Assembly (NCBI GenBank): GCA_947172415.1
Contig: OX359199.1
Location: forward strand, 5,949,384 to 6,013,383
Direction of reading: 5' to 3'
DNA: 64,000 bases
Source: Chondrosia reniformis
Lineage: Eukaryota > Porifera > Demospongiae > Chondrillida > Chondrillidae
Under the pieces are notes generated by a model that saw only the letters and a list, made by a program, of their open reading frames with translations, was not told the DNA's origin and ran no database searches. Below, piece after piece: positions 60,501-64,000 of this stretch; the stretch's first letter is position 1; each line of letters starts with the position of its first letter. Both the position numbers and the translations under genes were made by a program.

Positions 60501-63500
60501 TCAGAAGTTGCAGGATGGAGAGTGTCTTCCACTGGGAAACTCGGCCATTGCCTACTTTTCCTCTCAACACTTTGGGTTTTACCTCCGCCATGTTCTTGGC
60601 ATGCAATACAGCTACAACCTCACTGAGGAGATGCTTCAGATATACCGCAATAAAGACAAACGACAGACATTCATTTGGCTGTGCAATGAGGTTCCAGTTA
60701 AGAAAGATGATGAAAGAATGTTTGATCGTATAAGTGTTGATCTTACCAGTTTTAGCAAGAGAATCTTGGAGGGTAATTATAGACACCCCAAAGTGAACAA
60801 AACTCCTGTAAATGCCATTGAAGTGTTTGTCAAGAACTATTCCAGAGGTGATATGGCTTATTTTGATGTCTACATCACTGGGGCCCAAGATACCATTCCA
60901 GTTTCTCACAAGGTCGAGGAGGACATTGACCAGTTACCAGAGGAAGAAGGCAAAGATGATCATTCTGAAGATTTGAAGCAGCTAAGTCTGTTGGATCAAT
61001 CAAACACAAAATCTATTTTGAAAGCTCTAAAGGATGCAGCTTCTGAAGGCAACCTTATGCAGTTCAGGGAGTATCTAAGTCATATTCCCCAACAGGATGT
61101 AATTAAGGAAGAGTTAAGTTTAGCATTGTTGATTTTCCTGACCAAGTTAGTTGAGAAGAAGGCACATCAGGACCCCTCGGTAGAGTGTGACCTCATTAAT
61201 AGCATTCTGATACCTGTCTTGAATTTTTTCCAGGTCCCAAAAGACTGCATCTCTCTCCTTGACTTACTTGGTAGGTTACACCTTAATGCCACTCTGGAGC
61301 AGATATTTACTGTTCTCTTTGACAACTGCCAATTATCAGATTTTGAGGACTTTCTAAAGGTCATATTAAACTGGAAACAGCTATGTTTTATTCCTGCTGT
61401 AATTCTGTGTGATGCAATAACCAACTTCTACAGCCTCAGTCAGTTGCTGATTGGTAGTCATCGTGTAACAGGTGCTACAGAAAGTGATAGCATTCAAGTC
61501 TCTCTTCATAAAAATGCCTTTGAGGAAGGTGAAGTTCGAGTTCTGAAGTACATCAGTCATTTTACATATTTGTACTTTTTACATTACTTTGCTGAAAGTC
61601 AGACCTTGAGGGAGAAGGTAGATGGAGATTTGCACAGAGACACAGAACACAGTCTTGTGAAACTAAAGGCAAGATCATTCAACCAAGAGCTCTCAGATTC
61701 ACCTGATATTGCAATAGCTCAGTCTAAGTCTATTTTTCACTTTAAGGTAATCTTTCAAAGGGATTCTCGAGGTATATCCACTTCCAGATTCACGGAGGGA
61801 TCCTATGTTTTGATCAGCCTTATGAAGCCTGGCCTACCTCCATCATCTACTCCAGTGGCACTAGGAAAGGTAGAACAGATTCTGAAGGACCCAGCTCTTG
61901 TGACTGTTGCAGTATTCCAGCCAATACCAAACTGCCTGCAGAGGTCCATTCAGGAAAAAAGAGGACATTGGCAACTGAAGCTTATTGGCAACGTAACTGT
62001 TTATGTTAGGGTGGTGGAAACATTTCTCCAAATGTACCAAAATAGATCTCATCTAAATCCCTTGTTGTCATTACTAGTTAACTCTTTTGCTGAAGGACAA
62101 GAGGTGACGCCTTCTCAGAAAGCTGTTGCCAGTGTTATGCATCCCCTACATCCACAGCAGACTAGTGAAAGTTCTAAGGAGTCCTTAGCAACGGTCAAGA
62201 TAATGTCTCACTCTAAACAAAAGAGTACTCTTCCTTCTGATTATCAAGATGGAACACTTAATGCAAGTCAAAAGGAGGCTGTGCTAGCAGCTTTGGGTCA
62301 CACTAGCCCTGTAACTCTAATCCATGGTCCTCCTGGCACAGGTAAGACCACTGTCGCCTGTGAGATCATTCGGAGACGACTGCACCAAAAAGAAGGTCAA
62401 ATCCTTGTTACTGCTGAGACCAATTTATCAGTTGATAACTTATGCTCTCGTTTGCTGGAGCTAAGTGTAAGAGTAGTCCGAGTTGGTAGTGTGGAACAAG
62501 TTTCTCCTGCTATTAGAAACATTACATTGAAGCACCAGATTGAGGCAAAGAAAATGGAAAAGGGGTTAAGGCAGAGCAGCCATTTTAAAGACCAACAGTT
62601 GGCAGAAGATATTTTGAAGTCAGCTGAGGTCGTGGCCACTACGTGTTCTGGTGCTGGGGATTCATTTCTAAGGAATATTCACTTTCCCTTTATTGTAGTT
62701 GATGAAGCAACACAAGTTGTAGAACCTGTCCTCATGATACCAGTCATCCAGCTCCAGTGTGAAAAGCTCGTCTTAATTGGTGATCCCCAGCAGCTCTCTC
62801 CGACTTTAATCACAAATAGTTACCAGAAGTCATATTCATCTATTGTTCCAGATATTTCAATGCTTTCTACAACTCTATTCCACCGGTTGCAGACTGTATG
62901 CAAACCTGTATTTCTTAATGAGCAACATCGCATGTCTGAGAAATTGGCCTCCTTCCCTTCTTGTGAGTTTTACGAAGGAAGGCTGAAGACAGCAGTGCAT
63001 GAGAACCAAACTTTCCCCAGTACCCCTCCCTGGTGGCAATCCACTGAAACTGCAGCTCCTGCAGTATTTATTGATGTCCAAGCTAATGAGCTTAGGGAGG
63101 GCACTTCATGGAAGAATATCTTAGAGGCTGAAGTAGTCGAGTGTATTATCAAGCGTCTTGTTCAAAATGAAGTTAGTCCAACTGAGATAGCTGTACTCTG
63201 CCCTTACGTTGCCCAGGTCAGCTGCATCAGAACTAGACTAGCCAACAACTGTTCGAGGGTTGATGTACATACAATTGATAGCTTTCAAGGAAGGGAAAAG
63301 GGGTTTGTCATTTTCAGCTCTGTTCGATGCAACTTAAGAAGAGATATAGGGTTTCTTGATGATCGTTTGCGCATGAATGTTTTGTTGACAAGAGCTAAAT
63401 ATGGGATTATTGGTGTGGGAAGCAGGAGAACACTCTCTGAAGGGTCACAGCTTTGGAAGAAGTGGCTAGAGCATGCTCATGTGACCAAATTGGATAGTGT

Positions 63501-63804
63501 CGATCAGTTTGAAAGATATTGCCAAAAGCCTAAACAGAAATCTAAAAGAGATGATGAATTGAGAGGTCACTCTTTTGAACACTCTAACAGTCCGGTGGGA
63601 AGAGGAGGAGGTGTGGCAAGAGGAGGAGATATGGGAAGAGGAGGAGGTGTGGCAAGAGGAGGAGGTGTGGCAAGAGGAGGTGTGGCAAGAGGCAGAGGTG
63701 TGGCAAGAGGAGGAGGTGTGGCAAGAGACAACAGAGGAAGAGGTGGGAGAGGAGAAAGAAAGAGGGAAGCTGAGGGAAAGGAGAAAGGAGCTGGAAGGAG
63801 ATGA
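57595..63804 (+). CDS. P-loop NTPase - RNA-dependent RNA polymerase - SF1 helicase fusion
   Basis: Intronless 2069-codon ORF. TGA at 57586-57588 blocks any upstream extension, so ATG 57595 is the start. Residues 1-200 are a NadR/Ttd14-like P-loop domain (GASSTGKT at 10-17, then IQEVARDVM). A His-Asp-Pro-Pro tandem tract (213-238) is followed by a cellular RdRP of the QDE-1/EGO-1/RDR family: NRMISRYGSDAF, KRMKRIGQLFSE, DGCGGIS (399) and the catalytic DLDGD at 669-673 in IAGSDLDGDQYFVCWD. A helical linker and a beta-rich segment lead to an SF1 UPF1-like helicase: GPPGTGKT 1578-1585, DEAT 1703, IGDPQQLSP, NEQHRMS, DSFQGRE and RMNVLLTRAK. The end is an RG/RGG-rich tail (about 2000-2060). All catalytic motifs are intact. 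Small-RNA amplification or dsRNA synthesis is the likely role, with unwinding by the fused helicase; this is inferred. Confidence 0.93.
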   Translation: MPSVRIILCGASSTGKTTLADDWCNRNPSYERIQEVARDVMGRLKITTDDMKISLKSDPQKKLFCNLQLEILKEQNIREKTMSFGKSYISDRGPDPIVYACTFVGQQEADNLIRSQDGEECIQRYRQSLMVVLGPLPVITNDGFRLLPADRKEQEDFNHNLCAFLKKYDIPYIYLATTDHDKRCLQLRDAVRGIFSFKCNIEHKDPINVLYIPHDPPHDPPHDPPHDPPHDPPHDPPHETNSQAVHRHVDRGGIPCVRFEQGRIKTSLKTFTPNKTNRMISRYGSDAFISVEFDQKVSPKDVFKIVSQCLFVNGEKFSFLGCSSSGLKNRTCYMMNGSHGKPNQVRSECGHFSEINSTSKRMKRIGQLFSEAVPTGIHIPEADILRTGDIERGTHIFTDGCGGISKGLAKCIAEKLEIQHHYDQEAYTPSVFQIRLLGCKGVVMVDPELQNKKQLLVRESMEKFKPGSEPLDELWVCEFSRPYTFGHLNQQFIMLLSGRGVPDDVLLEKQQAYFNQLEKMMVDPKVAIQLFLWNNQPDMATTILKSETSFDTDVHIRKELSCLRGNLIRKLEKLRIFIEESRHVFGVCDSKGELQYGECFFRPIINGKPVSISGNVLIGKNPCYLLGDMRVLRAVSDHKRCKHLEHLTDCIVFPTKGDCPHPTEIAGSDLDGDQYFVCWDPSLIPPLPPPSSSYEYPSMSVKQNHQVSESDMIRYFSLQNEHLSMGKIDSYFKFWAELKGVTCEECEYLGKLFSHSVDASKTGAKVDIHPRFKPPKAGSPVKISQKKKQVWVAMKEAAESKKKELVTDVVQQSLHDQNKQEVDEGFIWNLFLDEDRQQTQTLSEFQLFRFVLKWCQNHISSNNEILQKMMEFSKYIHFGEFTLEEQVAAINVGIPQTVITNDLNKSTLLPPELLKHFLLNEAQYEWKFHFNRSSADFDWKYLLRSLQCYPESLVVLQLADEVTVAIHFLQKLQDGECLPLGNSAIAYFSSQHFGFYLRHVLGMQYSYNLTEEMLQIYRNKDKRQTFIWLCNEVPVKKDDERMFDRISVDLTSFSKRILEGNYRHPKVNKTPVNAIEVFVKNYSRGDMAYFDVYITGAQDTIPVSHKVEEDIDQLPEEEGKDDHSEDLKQLSLLDQSNTKSILKALKDAASEGNLMQFREYLSHIPQQDVIKEELSLALLIFLTKLVEKKAHQDPSVECDLINSILIPVLNFFQVPKDCISLLDLLGRLHLNATLEQIFTVLFDNCQLSDFEDFLKVILNWKQLCFIPAVILCDAITNFYSLSQLLIGSHRVTGATESDSIQVSLHKNAFEEGEVRVLKYISHFTYLYFLHYFAESQTLREKVDGDLHRDTEHSLVKLKARSFNQELSDSPDIAIAQSKSIFHFKVIFQRDSRGISTSRFTEGSYVLISLMKPGLPPSSTPVALGKVEQILKDPALVTVAVFQPIPNCLQRSIQEKRGHWQLKLIGNVTVYVRVVETFLQMYQNRSHLNPLLSLLVNSFAEGQEVTPSQKAVASVMHPLHPQQTSESSKESLATVKIMSHSKQKSTLPSDYQDGTLNASQKEAVLAALGHTSPVTLIHGPPGTGKTTVACEIIRRRLHQKEGQILVTAETNLSVDNLCSRLLELSVRVVRVGSVEQVSPAIRNITLKHQIEAKKMEKGLRQSSHFKDQQLAEDILKSAEVVATTCSGAGDSFLRNIHFPFIVVDEATQVVEPVLMIPVIQLQCEKLVLIGDPQQLSPTLITNSYQKSYSSIVPDISMLSTTLFHRLQTVCKPVFLNEQHRMSEKLASFPSCEFYEGRLKTAVHENQTFPSTPPWWQSTETAAPAVFIDVQANELREGTSWKNILEAEVVECIIKRLVQNEVSPTEIAVLCPYVAQVSCIRTRLANNCSRVDVHTIDSFQGREKGFVIFSSVRCNLRRDIGFLDDRLRMNVLLTRAKYGIIGVGSRRTLSEGSQLWKKWLEHAHVTKLDSVDQFERYCQKPKQKSKRDDELRGHSFEHSNSPVGRGGGVARGGDMGRGGGVARGGGVARGGVARGRGVARGGGVARDNRGRGGRGERKREAEGKEKGAGRR

Positions 63805-64000
63805 AGAACATAGCTATATTGACCTTGTAGTTTCACTCTTCAATATAATATTTCTATGTATCTTTTTCTTTGAATTATAATAACCATCATAAGTGATTAT
63901 ACCAGTACAATCCATACTCATATTTACTTCATGATGTTTGAGAACAATTACTTGTGGTTTGATTCACATATATATACCCCCAGCGCTTGCTGCAGGGCGT
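63805..64000. other. Downstream flank of the RdRP gene
   Basis: AT-rich 3' flank with AATATA/AATAATA-type signals near 63843-63885 that could serve for polyadenylation. No further gene begins before the window ends. Confidence 0.4.

Noticed and set aside
57595..63804. Integrated RNA virus polymerase
   Set aside because: The DLDGD catalytic motif and surrounding blocks belong to the cellular QDE-1/RDR-type RdRP family, not to viral RdRPs with GDD.
63567..63880. Pro/Leu-rich and Glu/Val/Trp-rich ORFs near the right edge
   Set aside because: Other-frame readings of the RG-rich repeat at the end of the RdRP fusion.

Overview
The window is nuclear DNA of an early-branching animal, most probably a demosponge (Amphimedon-like). 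It is AT-rich, its genes carry many short GT-AG introns, and it encodes metazoan-type proteins: a receptor tyrosine kinase, an adhesion GPCR, a leishmanolysin-like protease and nucleoporin TPR. Dispersed palindromic repeats are abundant. Species assignment is inference.

Layout, left to right. 1-5988 (-): 5' part of a receptor tyrosine kinase gene whose ectodomain is built from copper-only-SOD-like repeats; the kinase domain runs off the left edge. 7094-11799 (-): two tandem GH27 alpha-galactosidase genes whose protein motifs look more like plant-type enzymes than mammalian GLA. 12207-13376 (-): an intronless 389-codon gene I do not recognise. 13904-24969 (+): a large adhesion GPCR (FN3, two SRCR, HRM-like, GAIN/GPS, 7TM). 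25699-26688 (+): an intronless glyoxylate/hydroxypyruvate reductase-like gene. 27387-28103 (-): intronless IAH1-type SGNH esterase. 28827-33653 (+): leishmanolysin-like metalloprotease. 34602-35635 (-): truncated copy of the TPR 3' end. 35643-40770: a 5-kb block of about 22 monomers of a 169-bp satellite, bounded by inverted arms of a MITE. 41095-42084 (+): second reductase copy. 42678-57235 (-): full TPR nuclear-basket nucleoporin gene. 57595-63804 (+): a 2069-codon intronless gene joining a NadR/Ttd14-like P-loop domain, a cellular RNA-dependent RNA polymerase with an intact DLDGD site, a UPF1-like SF1 helicase and an RG-rich tail.

The standout is the RdRP-helicase fusion, divergently paired with TPR across about 360 bp that contain a perfect TGACGTCA site. 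It puts on one chain three activities plausible for small-RNA amplification. The region from 25.7 to 44 kb is best explained by a tandem duplication of reductase-IAH1-LMLN-TPR(3' end), followed by loss of IAH1 and LMLN from the second copy and growth of the satellite between copies.

Exon boundaries are read by eye from splice consensus and frame, so treat them as good to a few bases where given and approximate elsewhere. No database search was possible.
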